The notes: a model not told the origin generated them from the letters alone. A stretch of DNA of 43,582 nt from Clostridia bacterium (GCA_017433405.1 JAFRHH010000051.1:1-43582), one strand, 5' to 3'. Shown: positions 26,414-36,198, counted from the stretch's first letter. Program-made: numbers and translations.

Positions 26414-26749
26414 TTAATCAATTTCGGCGCCGCACTTCTTGCAGACGCGGATCATCTTGCGCTTCATCTTTCCCTGGTCGTTCTTTTCCTGCTGCACCTT
26501 GTGGGCTACGCGGGTTGCCTTGCCGCACTTGGGGCAGACCAGCATCACGTTGCTGGCGTCGATGGGCATTTCCTTATGGATGATCCCACCGGGCTGCGCG
26601 GCGTTGCGGGCCTTCTGATGCTTGGTGACCACGTTCACGCCTTCAACGGTAACCCGTCCGAGCTTCGGAAAGGCAGCGGAAATCTTTCCCTTCTTGCCCT
26701 TGTCCTTCCCGCTGATCACGATGACGGTATCCTTGGATTTTACGTGCAT
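26414..26749 (-). CDS. rplX: Ribosomal protein L24 (uL24) with zinc knuckles
   Basis: 111 residues: KOW motif near the N-terminus ([15 protein letters not shown]) and [10 protein letters not shown]. It carries CPKCG and CKKCG in its C-terminal half, a probable zinc site found in many Firmicutes L24 proteins. An early assembly protein of the large subunit. Confidence 0.96.
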   Translation of the reverse strand: MHVKSKDTVIVISGKDKGKKGKISAAFPKLGRVTVEGVNVVTKHQKARNAAQPGGIIHKEMPIDASNVMLVCPKCGKATRVAHKVQQEKNDQGKMKRKMIRVCKKCGAEID

Positions 26750-26764
26750 ATCCCTTCCGCCTCC

Positions 26765-27133
26765 TTACAGTACTTCGGGAGCCAGGGAGACGATCTTCAT
26801 GAAGTCCTTCTCACGCAGCTCGCGAGCCACAGGCCCGAAGATACGGGTCCCGCGGGGCATTTTCTGATCATTGATGATGACGGCAGCGTTATCGTCGAAT
26901 TTGATGTAGCTTCCGTCGGGGCGGCGCTTGTTCTTGCGCATCCGGACGATGACGGCCTTGACGACCTCGCCCTTCTTGACCGTGCCGCCGGGGGTCGCGG
27001 ACTTGACGCTGGCCACGATGATATCACCGATGCTGCCGTCGCGCCGGAAAGAACCGCCCAGAACACGGATGCACATGATTTCCTTGGCGCCGGAGTTGTC
27101 GGCAACCTTAAGCCGGGTTTGCGGCTGAATCAT
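26765..27133 (-). CDS. rplN: Ribosomal protein L14 (uL14)
   Basis: 122 residues, starts [18 protein letters not shown], followed by [15 protein letters not shown] and [20 protein letters not shown]. Forms part of the subunit interface. The neighbouring spacers are short and the order is canonical. Confidence 0.98.
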   Translation of the reverse strand: MIQPQTRLKVADNSGAKEIMCIRVLGGSFRRDGSIGDIIVASVKSATPGGTVKKGEVVKAVIVRMRKNKRRPDGSYIKFDDNAAVIINDQKMPRGTRIFGPVARELREKDFMKIVSLAPEVL

Positions 27134-27152
27134 ATTCAGGTTCCTCCTTTAA

Positions 27153-27410
27153 TTACTTGGCCTTCTCGATGATTTCCACCAGACGCCAGCGCTTATCCTT
27201 GCTCAGCGGCCGGGTCTCCATCACGCGGATGGTGTCTCCGATGCCGCATTCATTCTTTTCGTCATGAACCTTCAGTTTGCTCGTCTGGTTCATAATTTTG
27301 CCGTACAGCGGATGCCGGACGCGGGTCTTGATCTGGATCACACAGGTCTTGTCCATCTTGTCGCTGACCACAACGCCGATCCGGGTTTTACGCAGTCCTC
27401 TTTCTTCCAT
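27153..27410 (-). CDS. rpsQ: Ribosomal protein S17 (uS17)
   Basis: 85 residues: [20 protein letters not shown] and [22 protein letters not shown]-fold protein that organises the 5' domain of 16S rRNA. Confidence 0.97.
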   Translation of the reverse strand: MEERGLRKTRIGVVVSDKMDKTCVIQIKTRVRHPLYGKIMNQTSKLKVHDEKNECGIGDTIRVMETRPLSKDKRWRLVEIIEKAK

Positions 27411-27436
27411 GTTTCCAGCTGCCTCCTTTCCCTTTC

Positions 27437-27628
27437 TCAGGCCTCATCCTTCTGGCGAAGGACGGTCTTGCACCGTGCGATGTCGCGTTTCAGTTCACTG
27501 ATCTGCATGGTGTTCTGCAGCTGGCCCGTGGCAAGCTGGAAGCGAAGTCCGAACAGCTCGGCCTTCAGTTCCTTGACCTTCTCCTGCAGCTGTTCCTTGC
27601 TCATGGCAGTCAATTCGTTCGCTTTCAT
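27437..27628 (-). CDS. rpmC: Ribosomal protein L29 (uL29)
   Basis: 63 residues, two helices: [20 protein letters not shown] and the closing [13 protein letters not shown]. It sits at the exit tunnel near the trigger-factor site. Its ATG overlaps the rplP stop by 4 bases (ATGA), so the pair is translationally coupled. Confidence 0.97.
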   Translation of the reverse strand: MKANELTAMSKEQLQEKVKELKAELFGLRFQLATGQLQNTMQISELKRDIARCKTVLRQKDEA

Positions 27629-28068
27629 GCTTCTTCACCACCCGCTTCTGTCTTGGGCTCATCGTCTTTCCTGATGAGCTTGGTCTTCAGGGGGAGCTTG
27701 TGGCTGGCCAGACGGAGGGCTTCGCGGGCGATATCTTCGGAAACGCCGGCGATTTCGAACAGCACCCGTCCGGGCTTAACCACGGCTACCCAGTACTCCG
27801 GCGCGCCCTTACCGGAACCCATTCGGGTTTCAGCGGGCTTGGCCGTTACCGGCTTGTCCGGGAAAATCTTGATCCATACCTGGCCGCCGCGCTTGGTGTA
27901 GCGGGTCAGCGCGATACGGGCCGCCTCAATCTGCTGGCTGGTCACCCAGTGGGGTTCCATGGCCTGCAGCCCGAACTCGCCGTAGGCCAGGGTGTTGCCC
28001 CGCTGGGCTTTTCCCTTCATGCGGCCGCGGAACTGCTTGCGGTGTTTGACTCTCTTGGGCATCAACAT
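27625..28068 (-). CDS. rplP: Ribosomal protein L16 (uL16)
   Basis: 147 residues. [19 protein letters not shown] begins it; [20 protein letters not shown] and [20 protein letters not shown] are diagnostic. It helps accommodate tRNA at the A site. I keep ATG 28068 (AGGAGG upstream, 11-base gap); the internal ATG two codons later is possible. Confidence 0.97.
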   Translation of the reverse strand: MLMPKRVKHRKQFRGRMKGKAQRGNTLAYGEFGLQAMEPHWVTSQQIEAARIALTRYTKRGGQVWIKIFPDKPVTAKPAETRMGSGKGAPEYWVAVVKPGRVLFEIAGVSEDIAREALRLASHKLPLKTKLIRKDDEPKTEAGGEEA

Positions 28069-28071
28069 GGT

Positions 28072-28740
28072 TTATTTCCCCTCCTTCCCGGCAGGGTTCT
28101 TCTTGGCCCGGGGCAGGATCTGACCCTTGTAGATCCAGACCTTGACGCCCAGCCGGCCGTAGGTGGTCTTCGCTTCGGCGAAGCCATAATCGATGTTCGC
28201 GCGCAGGGTCTGCAGCGGGATGCTGCCGTCGTGATAGTGCTCGGTCCGGGCGATATCCGCGCCGCCGAGACGGCCGCTGACGGCGGTCTTGATTCCCTTG
28301 ACGCCGGGGATCTTCATGCTCCGCTGCTGGGCCTGCTTGAGGGCCCGGCGGAAGCTGATCCGCTTCTCCAGCTGCTGGGCGATGTTTTCAGCCACCAGCT
28401 GGGCGTCGGCATCAGGCTGCTTGATTTCCATCACATTGATATGGCAGGGACGGCCCAGGAACTCCGTGATATTCTTCTTGAGCTCCTCGATGCCGGCGCC
28501 GCCGCGGCCGATGATCATACCGGGCTTCGCGGTAAACACGTTCACCGTCATGGTCTGAGCGGTCCGCTCAATGTCAATATGACTGATTCCGGTGGCATAG
28601 TACTTTTCCTTCAGCATCCTGCGAAGCTTGTAGTCTTCCACCAGATTGTTGGCAAAATCCTTTTTTCCGGCGTACCAGCGCGTGCTCCAGTCATAGATCA
28701 CGCCTACGCGTGCGCCGTGCGGATGAACTTTCTGACCCAT
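28072..28740 (-). CDS. rpsC: Ribosomal protein S3 (uS3)
   Basis: 222 residues: starts [22 protein letters not shown] domain with [20 protein letters not shown]-terminal domain with [20 protein letters not shown]. Forms the mRNA entry channel with S4 and S5; the S4 gene rpsD is not in this window. Confidence 0.98.
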   Translation of the reverse strand: MGQKVHPHGARVGVIYDWSTRWYAGKKDFANNLVEDYKLRRMLKEKYYATGISHIDIERTAQTMTVNVFTAKPGMIIGRGGAGIEELKKNITEFLGRPCHINVMEIKQPDADAQLVAENIAQQLEKRISFRRALKQAQQRSMKIPGVKGIKTAVSGRLGGADIARTEHYHDGSIPLQTLRANIDYGFAEAKTTYGRLGVKVWIYKGQILPRAKKNPAGKEGK

Positions 28741-28758
28741 GTCTTCTCCTCCTTCGCC

Positions 28759-29142
28759 TTACTTCTGGTCCAGCACCACGCTGATGTGACTGGTGCGCTT
28801 AAGCATCGGGGACGCGCTCCCGCGGCTGCGGGCCACGTACCGCTTCAGGGTGGGGCCGGGGTTGGCGTAGACTTCGGCAACGTAGAGGTTCTGACGGTTC
28901 AGTTCCTGATTGTTCACCGCGTTGGCGATGGCGCTGCTGAGTACCTTCGCCACCAGCGGGCTGGCCGCCTTGGGGGTATACTGCAGAATCGCCAGCGCTT
29001 CGTCCACATTCTTTCCGCGGATCAGATCGACCACGATCTTGACCTTGCGAGGAGAGATGCGGACATACTTGGCGTGAGCCTGGGGCCGCTTGTCGGCGTT
29101 GGCCTTGCGGGCGGCCGCTTTTTCCTTGGTACGGGTAGCCAT
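28759..29142 (-). CDS. rplV: Ribosomal protein L22 (uL22)
   Basis: 127 residues: [35 protein letters not shown] and the tunnel beta-hairpin [16 protein letters not shown]. Its hairpin lines the exit tunnel where macrolides bind; the loop looks full length. A basic 15-residue N-terminal extension rich in Lys and Ala precedes the conserved part. Confidence 0.97.
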   Translation of the reverse strand: MATRTKEKAAARKANADKRPQAHAKYVRISPRKVKIVVDLIRGKNVDEALAILQYTPKAASPLVAKVLSSAIANAVNNQELNRQNLYVAEVYANPGPTLKRYVARSRGSASPMLKRTSHISVVLDQK

Positions 29143-29163
29143 GGTTGTCTCAACTCCTCTCGC

Positions 29164-29442
29164 TTATTTGCGGTTGCTGTTCTTGTCTCCCGCGTGGCCG
29201 CGGAAGGTACGGGTCGGGGCGAATTCGCCCAGCTTGTGTCCCACCATATCCTCCGTCACGTAGACCGGAACGTGCTTCCGGCCGTCATGGACGGCGACGG
29301 TATGTCCTACGAACTCCGGGAAGATGGTGCTGGATCGGCTCCAGGTCTTGACGACCGCCTTCTTGCCGGAAGCGTTCATCTCTGTAATGCGCTTCATCAG
29401 CGCGCCCTCCACATAGGGGCCCTTCTTAATGGAACGACTCAT
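29164..29442 (-). CDS. rpsS: Ribosomal protein S19 (uS19)
   Basis: 92 residues: [39 protein letters not shown] and [16 protein letters not shown] are diagnostic. Located in the head of the small subunit with S13, whose gene rpsM is not in this window. Confidence 0.98.
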   Translation of the reverse strand: MSRSIKKGPYVEGALMKRITEMNASGKKAVVKTWSRSSTIFPEFVGHTVAVHDGRKHVPVYVTEDMVGHKLGEFAPTRTFRGHAGDKNSNRK

Positions 29443-29492
29443 GTATTGTCGCTGCCTCCTTCCTGCTTATTACAGGTTCTTTTCAAAAGCGC

Positions 29493-30326
29493 TTACTTGT
29501 TTCCGGCGCGCTTGACGATCATCTTGTTGCTGTACTTCTTGTGCTTCCGGGTCTTCAGGCCCAGCGCGGGCTTGCCCCAGGGAGTCACGGGAGCAGGCAT
29601 ACCGACGGGGCTCTTGCCCTCGCCGCCGCCGTGCGGATGGTCGCAGGGGTTCATGACAACGCCGCGGACCGTCGGTCTCACGCCCATGTGGCGAACCCGG
29701 CCGGCCTTGCCGATCCGGACGTTCTCATGGTCCGTATTTCCCACGGTTCCGATGGTGGCCTTGGCGTTCAGCGGGAGCTTTCTCATCTCGCCGCTGGGCA
29801 GCCTCACCTGGGCAAAGCCGTTTTCCTTGGCCATCAGCTGGGCGCTCATGCCGGCGCTGCGAACCAGCTGGCCGCCCCGGCCGGGCTTGAGCTCCAGGTT
29901 GTGGATCAGCGTACCGACGGGGATGTTGCTGATGGGCAGCGCGTTGCCGGGCTTGATGTCGGCGGAGTCGCTGGAAACCACGGTGTCCCCGACCTTCAGC
30001 CCCAGCGGCGCCAGGATGTAGCGCTTCTCGCCGTCGGCGTAGAACAGCAGGGCGATAAAGGCGCTGCGGTTGGGGTCATACTCGATGGCGCTGACTCTGG
30101 CGGGAATGTCCACCTTGTCGCGCTTGAAGTCGATGATACGATACTTAACCTTATTGCCGCCGCCCTGATGACGGACGGTGATCTTGCCCTGATTGTTCCG
30201 GCCGGAATTCTTCTTGAGAACCTCCGTCAGGCTCTTCTCCGGGGCCTTCTTGGTGACCTCTTCATAGGTCAGAACCGACATAAACCGCCGGGCGGGCGAA
30301 GTCGGCTTGTAAACACGAATAGCCAT
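29493..30326 (-). CDS. rplB: Ribosomal protein L2 (uL2)
   Basis: 277 residues: [20 protein letters not shown] near residue 45, and the peptidyl-transferase region [19 protein letters not shown] with the essential His. Ends [15 protein letters not shown]. Needed for subunit joining and peptidyl transfer. Confidence 0.98.
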   Translation of the reverse strand: MAIRVYKPTSPARRFMSVLTYEEVTKKAPEKSLTEVLKKNSGRNNQGKITVRHQGGGNKVKYRIIDFKRDKVDIPARVSAIEYDPNRSAFIALLFYADGEKRYILAPLGLKVGDTVVSSDSADIKPGNALPISNIPVGTLIHNLELKPGRGGQLVRSAGMSAQLMAKENGFAQVRLPSGEMRKLPLNAKATIGTVGNTDHENVRIGKAGRVRHMGVRPTVRGVVMNPCDHPHGGGEGKSPVGMPAPVTPWGKPALGLKTRKHKKYSNKMIVKRAGNK

Positions 30327-30347
30327 TGTTTCGTCTCCTCCCTGCTG

Positions 30348-30653
30348 TTACTGAGCCATGCCTTCGAAGAACTTGATCGGCTTGGAGTCCTTCTTCAGGA
30401 TCACATAGGCTTTCTTGGTTTCGGGGGTCATGCCCTGGGTCCGTCCCTGCCGCTTCATCTTGCCGATGGTCCGCAGGGTGTTCACCTTGGCCACCTTCAC
30501 ACCGTCGTCCGCGAAAACCGACTCCACAGCGCTCTTGATCTCCGCCTTGTTGGCCTTGATGTCTACTTCGAACACGTAGCGCTTCTCGCCGAAGCCTTCG
30601 TACGCCTTTTCCGTCAGGATGGGGCGCTTGATGATATCATGAGGATCCTTCAT
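30348..30653 (-). CDS. rplW: Ribosomal protein L23 (uL23)
   Basis: 101 residues: HDIIKRPILTEKAYEGF, YVFEVDIKANKAEIKSAVE and KVNTLRTIGKMKRQGRTQG. It docks trigger factor and SRP at the tunnel exit. ATG overlaps the rplD stop by one base (TAATG). Confidence 0.97.
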   Translation of the reverse strand: MKDPHDIIKRPILTEKAYEGFGEKRYVFEVDIKANKAEIKSAVESVFADDGVKVAKVNTLRTIGKMKRQGRTQGMTPETKKAYVILKKDSKPIKFFEGMAQ

Positions 30654-31276
30654 TATGCGTACACCTCCTCGACGGATTCCTTCGCCGCCTTGGTCAGAAC
30701 CAGCTTGCCGGCGTTGAGGATGTCATAGACGTTCAGGGTGTTGACATAGCTGAGCCTGGCGTTTTCGAGGTTCGCCGTCGCCCGGGCGACCGTCTCGTCC
30801 GGCTCGGGGAGAACCACCAGGGCCTTCCGGTCCGCCTGCAGGTTCTTCAGGGCCTGGGCCATCAGCTTCGTCTTGGCTTCCTTCAGGTTCAGCTCGTCCA
30901 CCACGATGATCTCGCCGGCGTTGAGCTTGGAGGTCATCGCGCTGCGGAATGCCAGGCGCCGGACCTTCTTGTTGACGCTCAGGGTGTAATCCCGGGGCTT
31001 GGGGGCGAAGACCACGCCGCCGTGCTTGAACTGGGGAGCGCGGTTGCCATGGTGCCGGGCGTTGCCGGTGCCCTTCTGGCGATAGATCTTCCGTCCGCCT
31101 CCGCGAACCTCACCGCGGGTCAGGGCGCTCTGGGTGCCCTGGCGCTGCGCCGCCAGATAGGAACGGACCATCAGGTGCATCGCCGCTTCGTTGATGGGCG
31201 CCGCGAAGATTTCCTCGCTCAGCTCCACCTCGCCGATGGCCTTTCCTTCCATATTATAGAGTGCAGTCTTAGGCAT
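30653..31276 (-). CDS. rplD: Ribosomal protein L4 (uL4)
   Basis: 207 residues: the tunnel loop carries TRGEVRGGGRKIYRQKGTGN and ARHHGNRAPQFKHGGVVF. L4 is the autogenous regulator of the S10 operon in gamma-proteobacteria; whether it acts on the structured leader upstream of rpsJ here is unknown. Confidence 0.97.
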   Translation of the reverse strand: MPKTALYNMEGKAIGEVELSEEIFAAPINEAAMHLMVRSYLAAQRQGTQSALTRGEVRGGGRKIYRQKGTGNARHHGNRAPQFKHGGVVFAPKPRDYTLSVNKKVRRLAFRSAMTSKLNAGEIIVVDELNLKEAKTKLMAQALKNLQADRKALVVLPEPDETVARATANLENARLSYVNTLNVYDILNAGKLVLTKAAKESVEEVYA

Positions 31277-31295
31277 CTTTCACTTTCCTCCTTGC

Positions 31296-31937
31296 TCAGG
31301 CCTTGCAGGTGTCGCGGATGATCAGCAGGCCTTCATTGGGGCCGGGCACCGCGCCCTTGACGAGCAGCAGATTGCGTTCCGCGTCCACCTGGACAACTTC
31401 CAGATTCTGCACCGTGACGCGATCCACGCCGTAGTGGCCCGCCATGTGCTTGTTCTTGAACACCCGGCTGGGGTCGGAGTTCGCGCTCAGGGAGCCGACG
31501 CCCCGATGATACTTGGAGCCGTGCGCCATCGGGCCGGTATGCTGGTTCCAGCGCTGAATGGCGCCGGTGTATCCGTGGCCCTTGCTGGTTCCGGTAATGT
31601 CGATCCGGTCGCCCTGGGCGAACTGGTCGCACTTGAGCACGTCGCCGACCTTGTATCCGGCGCAGTCGTCAAACCGGAATTCCCGCAGCGTCCGCTTCGC
31701 TTCGACGCCGGCCTTCTTAAAGTGGCCGAGCTCCGGCTTGTTCAGAAGCTTCTTGGCCCGGTTCTCCGTCAGCTCGCCGAAGCCGACCTGAACGGCTTCG
31801 TAGCCGTCGCTTTCCTTGGTCTTGGTCTGCACCACCGTGCAGGGGCCCGCTTCAATCACGGTGACCGGCACGAGACGTCCGTCTTCCGCGAAGACCTGCG
31901 TCATCCCGATCTTTTTGCCCACGATCGCTTTCTTCAT
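31296..31937 (-). CDS. rplC: Ribosomal protein L3 (uL3)
   Basis: 213 residues: [40 protein letters not shown] with the conserved Gln that is methylated in E. coli, and [20 protein letters not shown]. Initiates large-subunit assembly. Confidence 0.98.
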   Translation of the reverse strand: MKKAIVGKKIGMTQVFAEDGRLVPVTVIEAGPCTVVQTKTKESDGYEAVQVGFGELTENRAKKLLNKPELGHFKKAGVEAKRTLREFRFDDCAGYKVGDVLKCDQFAQGDRIDITGTSKGHGYTGAIQRWNQHTGPMAHGSKYHRGVGSLSANSDPSRVFKNKHMAGHYGVDRVTVQNLEVVQVDAERNLLLVKGAVPGPNEGLLIIRDTCKA

Positions 31938-31956
31938 GTTTATCGCTCCTCCTGCC

Positions 31957-32265
31957 TCACAGTTTCATTTCGATTTCGACACCAGCAGGAAGATCAAGCT
32001 TCATCATGGCGTCCACCGTCTTGGGATTGGGGTTCAGGATGTCGATCAGCCGCTTATGGGTGCGGCGCTCGAACTGCTCGCGGCTGTCCTTGTACTTGTG
32101 TACAGCGCGAAGGATGGTGACGATCTCCCTTTCCGTGGGGAGCGGGATCGGGCCGGAGACACGAGCGCCGGTACGCTTTGCGGTTTCCACGATCCGCTCC
32201 GCGCTCTGGTCGATCAGCTTGTGCTCATAGCTCTTCAGCTTGATACGGATTTTCTGGTTGGCCAT
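31957..32265 (-). CDS. rpsJ: Ribosomal protein S10 (uS10/NusE)
   Basis: 102 residues from ATG 32265, chosen because AAGGAGG lies 8 bases upstream and the family begins [18 protein letters not shown]; the longer reading frame above it is non-homologous. S10 serves in the small-subunit head and, as NusE, in transcription antitermination. First gene of the operon, 165 bases after the promoter. Confidence 0.97.
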   Translation of the reverse strand: MANQKIRIKLKSYEHKLIDQSAERIVETAKRTGARVSGPIPLPTEREIVTILRAVHKYKDSREQFERRTHKRLIDILNPNPKTVDAMMKLDLPAGVEIEMKL

Positions 32266-32432
32266 TCCTGTTAACCTCCTTGATTTTCGTTCTCTTGTGC
32301 GCCTCCGGCGACCCACTGCAGGTGCAGGTCCTCCGGGCGCCTTCGAGTCCGTCGCCCGATTCGCGGGCTGGTCCGCGATAATTACCCGTCTGGCCGGACG
32401 GCAACTTACCGCTTCATCCCTAAACAGACAAC
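32266..32432 (-). promoter_or_regulatory. Structured leader of the S10 operon
   Basis: The roughly 165-base untranslated leader can form, in order on the minus strand, CCGTC-CGGCCA-GACGG, CGCGG-ACCAGC-CCGCG and a longer stem CGGGCG..CGCCCG, before the AAGGAGG of rpsJ. Three consecutive GC-rich stems suggest a regulatory leader, perhaps for a ribosomal-protein feedback repressor. It does not obviously match a leader class I know. Confidence 0.5.
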
Positions 32433-32438
32433 AGTGGA

Positions 32439-32467
32439 ATTATACATGAACCCGGAAGGCATTTCAA
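32439..32467 (-). promoter_or_regulatory. Promoter of the S10-spc ribosomal operon
   Basis: Minus strand: TTGAAA (32462-32467), 17-base spacer ending in TG, perfect TATAAT (32439-32444). An AT-rich block with A and T runs (about 32478-32510) lies directly upstream and could act as an UP element. Between here and 32655 no gene is seen. Confidence 0.9.
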
Positions 32468-32654
32468 GAGGCTTTCCACCCTTTTTTGAAATTTTTTTGA
32501 GAAAAAATGCCCTCCCGGCCAACCGGTTTTTGAGGTTTTTCAGGCCTTCCGGCCCCGTCAATATGTACACTGCGCCGGGTGTATCCATTTTTCGCCTCCC
32601 GAGGCGGTTTTTCCGGTCCGCCTCCCCCCATCCGACTCCCGTCTTCCCGGAATC

Positions 32655-32714
32655 CCCTTAAAATTCATTGTTTGAAGCAATGAAATATGGACACGCTTTT
32701 CGGCGTGTCCATAT
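32655..32714 (-). terminator. Tandem hairpins ending the parA-to-ABC-F operon
   Basis: Directly after the ABC-F stop, a perfect 12-bp stem (ATATGGACACGC, 6-base loop, GCGTGTCCATAT; 32685-32714) is followed without gap by a 7-bp stem (TTCATTG/CAATGAA; 32664-32684) and then TTTTAAGG. The first stem lacks a good T run and the second has four T, so together they are a likely but imperfect terminator or mRNA 3' stabiliser. Confidence 0.6.
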
Positions 32715-32716
32715 CC

Positions 32717-34615
32717 TTATTCCGCCAGCTCCTCCCACCGGGCATAGAGCCGGTCGATCTCTTCCTTCAGCGCGTTATACCGCCGGGTCAGCTCCTCCGC
32801 CTTCCCGGGGTTCCGGTAGGTTTCCGGATCCGCCAGCCGCTCCTCCAGGGCGGCCCGGGCCTCCTCCGCCTCCCCGATCTCCTTTTCCGTCCGCTTCAGC
32901 TTTTCCGCCTCCGCCTTCCGGCGCTGCTTCTCCTCCCGGTCCCGCTTCCGCTCCTTGTCCAGGGCGGTCCGGGTCATGCCGGCGGTCTCCCCGTCGGGGG
33001 CCTGGTCCCGGCTCACCTTCTCGGCGTAGGCGTCGTAGTTCCCCAGGTATTCCTTCAGCCTTCCTCCTTCGAGGACGCAGACCTTTTCGGCAAACCGGTT
33101 GATAAAATACCGGTCGTGGCTGACGGCGATGATGGTGCCCTCAAAGTCCGCCAGGGCCGCCTCCAGCACCTCCCGGCTGTCCATGTCCAGGTGGTTGGTG
33201 GGCTCGTCCAGCAGGAGAACGTTGTCCTTCCGGAGCATCAGCTCCGTCAGGCAGACCCGGCCCTTCTCGCCGCCGCTCAGGGTGTGAACCGGCTCCAGCA
33301 CCTCGTCCCCGGTAAAGAGGAACAGCCCCAGAGCGCCCCGGACCTCGTGCTGCTCAAGCCGGGGAAAGCGGTCCCAGACCTCCCGGAGCACCGTCTTGTC
33401 CCCGTCCAGCCCCGCCTGGTGCTGGTCGTAGTAGCCCAGATCCACGCCGGTTCCCCAGCGGATGCTGCCCGCGTCCGGCTTTTCCTCCCCGACGATGCAC
33501 TTCAGGAGGGTTGATTTCCCGGTGCCGTTGTCCCCGATCAGGGCGATCCGATCCCCGGCCTTGACGTGAAGCCGCAGATGGCTGAAGAGCTCCCGGTCTC
33601 CGAAGCTCTTCCCCAGCTCCTCCAGGATCAGCACATCCTCCCCCGTCCGCCGCCGGGTTTCGAAGCGGAACCGGACGCTTCCCTCCTCCTGGGGCCGCTC
33701 CAGCCGCTCCATCTTCTCCAGCCGCTTCTCCCGGCTCTCCGCCGCCCGGATGCTCTTTTCCCGGTTAAAGCGCCGGTAGGTGGCGATAATTGCCTCCTCC
33801 CGGGCGATCTCCTTCTGCTGATTCTGCCAGGCCTTCATCCGGGTTTCCCAGACCGCCGTGCGCTTTTCCAGATATTCGGTATAGTTCCCCGTATAGGTTT
33901 CCAGCGTCCCCACGACCAGCTCCGCCATCCGGCCGCAGACATGGTCCAGGAAATACCGGTCATGGCTGACCACCAGCACGGCGCCCCGGTAGGCCGCCAG
34001 ATACCGCTCCAGCCATTCCGTGCTCCGAAGATCCAGGTGGTTCGTCGGCTCATCCAGCAGGAGGATGTCCGGCCCCGTCAGCAGCAGCCGTCCCAGGCTC
34101 AGCCGGGTTCGTTCCCCGCCGGAGAGGGTTCCCGTCCGCCGGTCCCGGAAGTCCCGCAGATTCAACCCCGCCAACACCCCCTCGACAGTGCTGCGCCAGC
34201 CGTAGCCGTTTTCCCGCTCGTAGGCCCGGGTCAGGGCGTCGTACCGGCTTCCCAGCCGCCGCAGCGCCTCCGGATCGTTTCCGCTCCGGGCCATCTCCTC
34301 CTCCAGGGCGCGCATCTCCGCCTCCATGGCCCGCAGCGGCTCAAAGACGGCCTCCAGCGCCTCCTGGACGGTTTCCTCCCCGGACAGATCCCCCGACTGG
34401 GCCAGATAGCCCAGCCGCAGGCCCTTCTGCAGGCTGACCTGGCCCCCGTCGGCGCTCTCCTGCCCCGCGATGATCTTCATCAGCGTGCTCTTCCCGCTGC
34501 CGTTGACCCCCACCAGGCCCATGCGCTCCCCGTTCTGCAGGGTAAAGGAAACCTTCTTCAGCACCTCATGGGCGCCGAAGCTCTTCCTCACCTCCTGGAC
34601 AGAAAGCAGGATCAT
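32717..34615 (-). CDS. ABC-F ATPase with C-terminal coiled coil (YdiF/Uup-like)
   Basis: 632 residues. Both ATP sites look intact: Walker A GVNGSGKST (36-44) and GDNGTGKST (361-369), signatures LSGGE in each half, LLLDEPTNHLD in each half, and switches VSHDRYFL and VSHDRYFI. A charged linker (about 245-310) joins the domains, and a Lys/Glu/Arg-rich coiled coil (about 555-632) closes it. Such proteins act on ribosomes or, for Uup, in DNA and ribosome quality control. It is the last gene of the long parA operon, 16 bases after the metallohydrolase gene. It contrasts with the window's other ABC-F, whose second site is degenerate. Confidence 0.92.
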   Translation of the reverse strand: MILLSVQEVRKSFGAHEVLKKVSFTLQNGERMGLVGVNGSGKSTLMKIIAGQESADGGQVSLQKGLRLGYLAQSGDLSGEETVQEALEAVFEPLRAMEAEMRALEEEMARSGNDPEALRRLGSRYDALTRAYERENGYGWRSTVEGVLAGLNLRDFRDRRTGTLSGGERTRLSLGRLLLTGPDILLLDEPTNHLDLRSTEWLERYLAAYRGAVLVVSHDRYFLDHVCGRMAELVVGTLETYTGNYTEYLEKRTAVWETRMKAWQNQQKEIAREEAIIATYRRFNREKSIRAAESREKRLEKMERLERPQEEGSVRFRFETRRRTGEDVLILEELGKSFGDRELFSHLRLHVKAGDRIALIGDNGTGKSTLLKCIVGEEKPDAGSIRWGTGVDLGYYDQHQAGLDGDKTVLREVWDRFPRLEQHEVRGALGLFLFTGDEVLEPVHTLSGGEKGRVCLTELMLRKDNVLLLDEPTNHLDMDSREVLEAALADFEGTIIAVSHDRYFINRFAEKVCVLEGGRLKEYLGNYDAYAEKVSRDQAPDGETAGMTRTALDKERKRDREEKQRRKAEAEKLKRTEKEIGEAEEARAALEERLADPETYRNPGKAEELTRRYNALKEEIDRLYARWEELAE

Positions 34616-34631
34616 TTGAATGAATCCCTCC

Positions 34632-35438
34632 TTACGGTTTCCGGACCGTATAGACCGGCCCGGTCTCGTCCCGCAGCGCCACCTCCAGCATCACGTCCGC
34701 CCCCGGCCGGATGCCCTCCGCCGCCAGCATCTCCCCGGAAACCCGCCGGGCCAGGACGGGGGTGTTGTTCTCCCCGCTGAGATGCCCCAGAATCACGTGC
34801 CGCGTGCCGCCGGCGATCAGGCTCAGCAGCGCCTTCCCGCAGGCCTCGTTGCTCAGATGGCCCCTTTCCCCGAGAATCCGGCTTTTCAGCGCCGGGCTGT
34901 AATGGGGATTGGCCCGAAGCAGCTCCGGGTCGTGATTGCTCTCCAGCAGCACCAGATCGCTGCCCCGGATCCGTTCGTAAACATCCCGGGAAAAATGTCC
35001 CAGATCCGTCGCCACGGCGGCGCTGATTTCTCCCCCCCAGACCCGGTAGCCCACCGGGTCCGCCGCGTCGTGGGGAATCGAAAAGGGGGAGACGCCCATG
35101 TCCCCGAGCATAAAATCCTGACCGGCAAAAAATTCGTGCCGCAGCTCCGGCGGCACCTTTCCGATTTTCTCCCCCATGGCCTTCCAGGTTTCCGCCGTCG
35201 CGTAAACCGGCAGATGAAAGCGCCGGGCCAGCACACCGGCGCCCAGGATATGATCGGAATGCTCATGGGTAATCAGCAGGGCGCTGAGGGTTTCCGGCGC
35301 CGCCCCGATCCCCCGCAGGGCCTCCTCGATCGCCCGCCCCGGCTTCCCCGCGTCGATCAGAATCCGGGTTCCTTCATATTGAAAAAACAGCGCGTTCCCG
35401 CTGGAGCCGGAAAACAGCGGGCAAAAATAAAGCTCCAT
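34632..35438 (-). CDS. Metallo-beta-lactamase-fold hydrolase, YycJ/WalJ-like
   Basis: 268 residues from ATG 35438; the in-frame TTG at 35465 lies inside licD. The metal motif is THEHSDH (His58, His60, Asp62, His63), with further ligands in SNHDPELL and LGHLSGENN. The N-terminus LFSGSSGNALFF is characteristic of the YycJ/WalJ group, putative 5' nucleases linked to wall stress and replication-division coordination in Bacillus and Streptococcus. There it usually follows the walRK genes; here it sits after licD in the parA operon. Confidence 0.85.
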   Translation of the reverse strand: MELYFCPLFSGSSGNALFFQYEGTRILIDAGKPGRAIEEALRGIGAAPETLSALLITHEHSDHILGAGVLARRFHLPVYATAETWKAMGEKIGKVPPELRHEFFAGQDFMLGDMGVSPFSIPHDAADPVGYRVWGGEISAAVATDLGHFSRDVYERIRGSDLVLLESNHDPELLRANPHYSPALKSRILGERGHLSNEACGKALLSLIAGGTRHVILGHLSGENNTPVLARRVSGEMLAAEGIRPGADVMLEVALRDETGPVYTVRKP

Positions 35439-35454
35439 TCTCTTCGGCGTCCCC

Positions 35455-36198
35455 TTACAGATCAAGATGCTTGGCGACCCGCTCGCTCTCCGGCGGCGGC
35501 GTCATGTAATCCGGCCCGAACAGCACCGTCAGCACCTCGTCGTACCGCTTCGGAATCAGGCATTCCAGCCCCTCGAAGGGGCCGGTGATCTTCTCCCGGA
35601 ACTGCTCCGGATGCCAGACGTGGGTCATCAGCTCGAAGGCGCCGTTGGACATATGCAGATCGTTTCCGGTTTTGACCCGGGTGGACACCTTTTCGTACCG
35701 CCGGGCCTTCCAGGCGTAGCTGAAGGGCAGGCCCAGAAGATGCGTCGCCCGCAGCAGGATCCGGTTTTTCAGCCCGAAGCGGCTGTAGTCAACGTTCTTT
35801 TTCATCATGCCCTGCAGAAGGTGCAGATGCAGCAGGTGCAGCTTCCGCCGCCATCCCTCCGGCGGCAGCGGATCGAGGATAAACAGGTCCGTAAAGGCCG
35901 CCGCCTTCTCCGGATCCCGGTTCATGACCCGCGGGGTCCAGGTGTCCAGATAGGTCAGCTCAAACCGCGGGTCCCCCTCGGCGGGATAGACCTTCCGGAA
36001 CCGGTTGAATTCCTCCCGGGTCATCAGCAGATCCACATCGTCGTCCCAGGGGATGAACCCCCGGTGCCGCACGCTGCCCAGCAGCGTTCCGCACATCAGG
36101 TTGTACTCGATCCCATTCCGGCGGCAGACCGCCGTAATATCCGCAAGCTGCTCCAGCAGCTCCTCATGAATTTCCCTAAGGGTCAGTTCCTTTTTCAT
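35455..36198 (-). CDS. LicD-family phosphotransferase
   Basis: 247 residues from ATG 36198, whose ATGA overlaps the stop of the transketolase gene; the longer upstream frame is spurious. The LicD core is clear: NLMCGTLLGSVRHRGFIPWD followed by DDVDLLM, the nucleotidyltransferase-fold metal site. LicD proteins transfer phosphocholine or similar phospho-groups (also ribitol/glycerol phosphate relatives) onto surface glycans. Context suggests modification of a glycan whose first sugar is added by the upstream phosphoglycosyl transferase. Donor and acceptor are unknown. Confidence 0.9.
   Translation of the reverse strand: MKKELTLREIHEELLEQLADITAVCRRNGIEYNLMCGTLLGSVRHRGFIPWDDDVDLLMTREEFNRFRKVYPAEGDPRFELTYLDTWTPRVMNRDPEKAAAFTDLFILDPLPPEGWRRKLHLLHLHLLQGMMKKNVDYSRFGLKNRILLRATHLLGLPFSYAWKARRYEKVSTRVKTGNDLHMSNGAFELMTHVWHPEQFREKITGPFEGLECLIPKRYDEVLTVLFGPDYMTPPPESERVAKHLDL

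Noticed and set aside
32593-32612. Plus-strand CGCCT-CCCG-AGGCG followed by five T
   Set aside because: Looks like a terminator but no plus-strand gene ends there; short stem in a GC-rich spacer can arise by chance.
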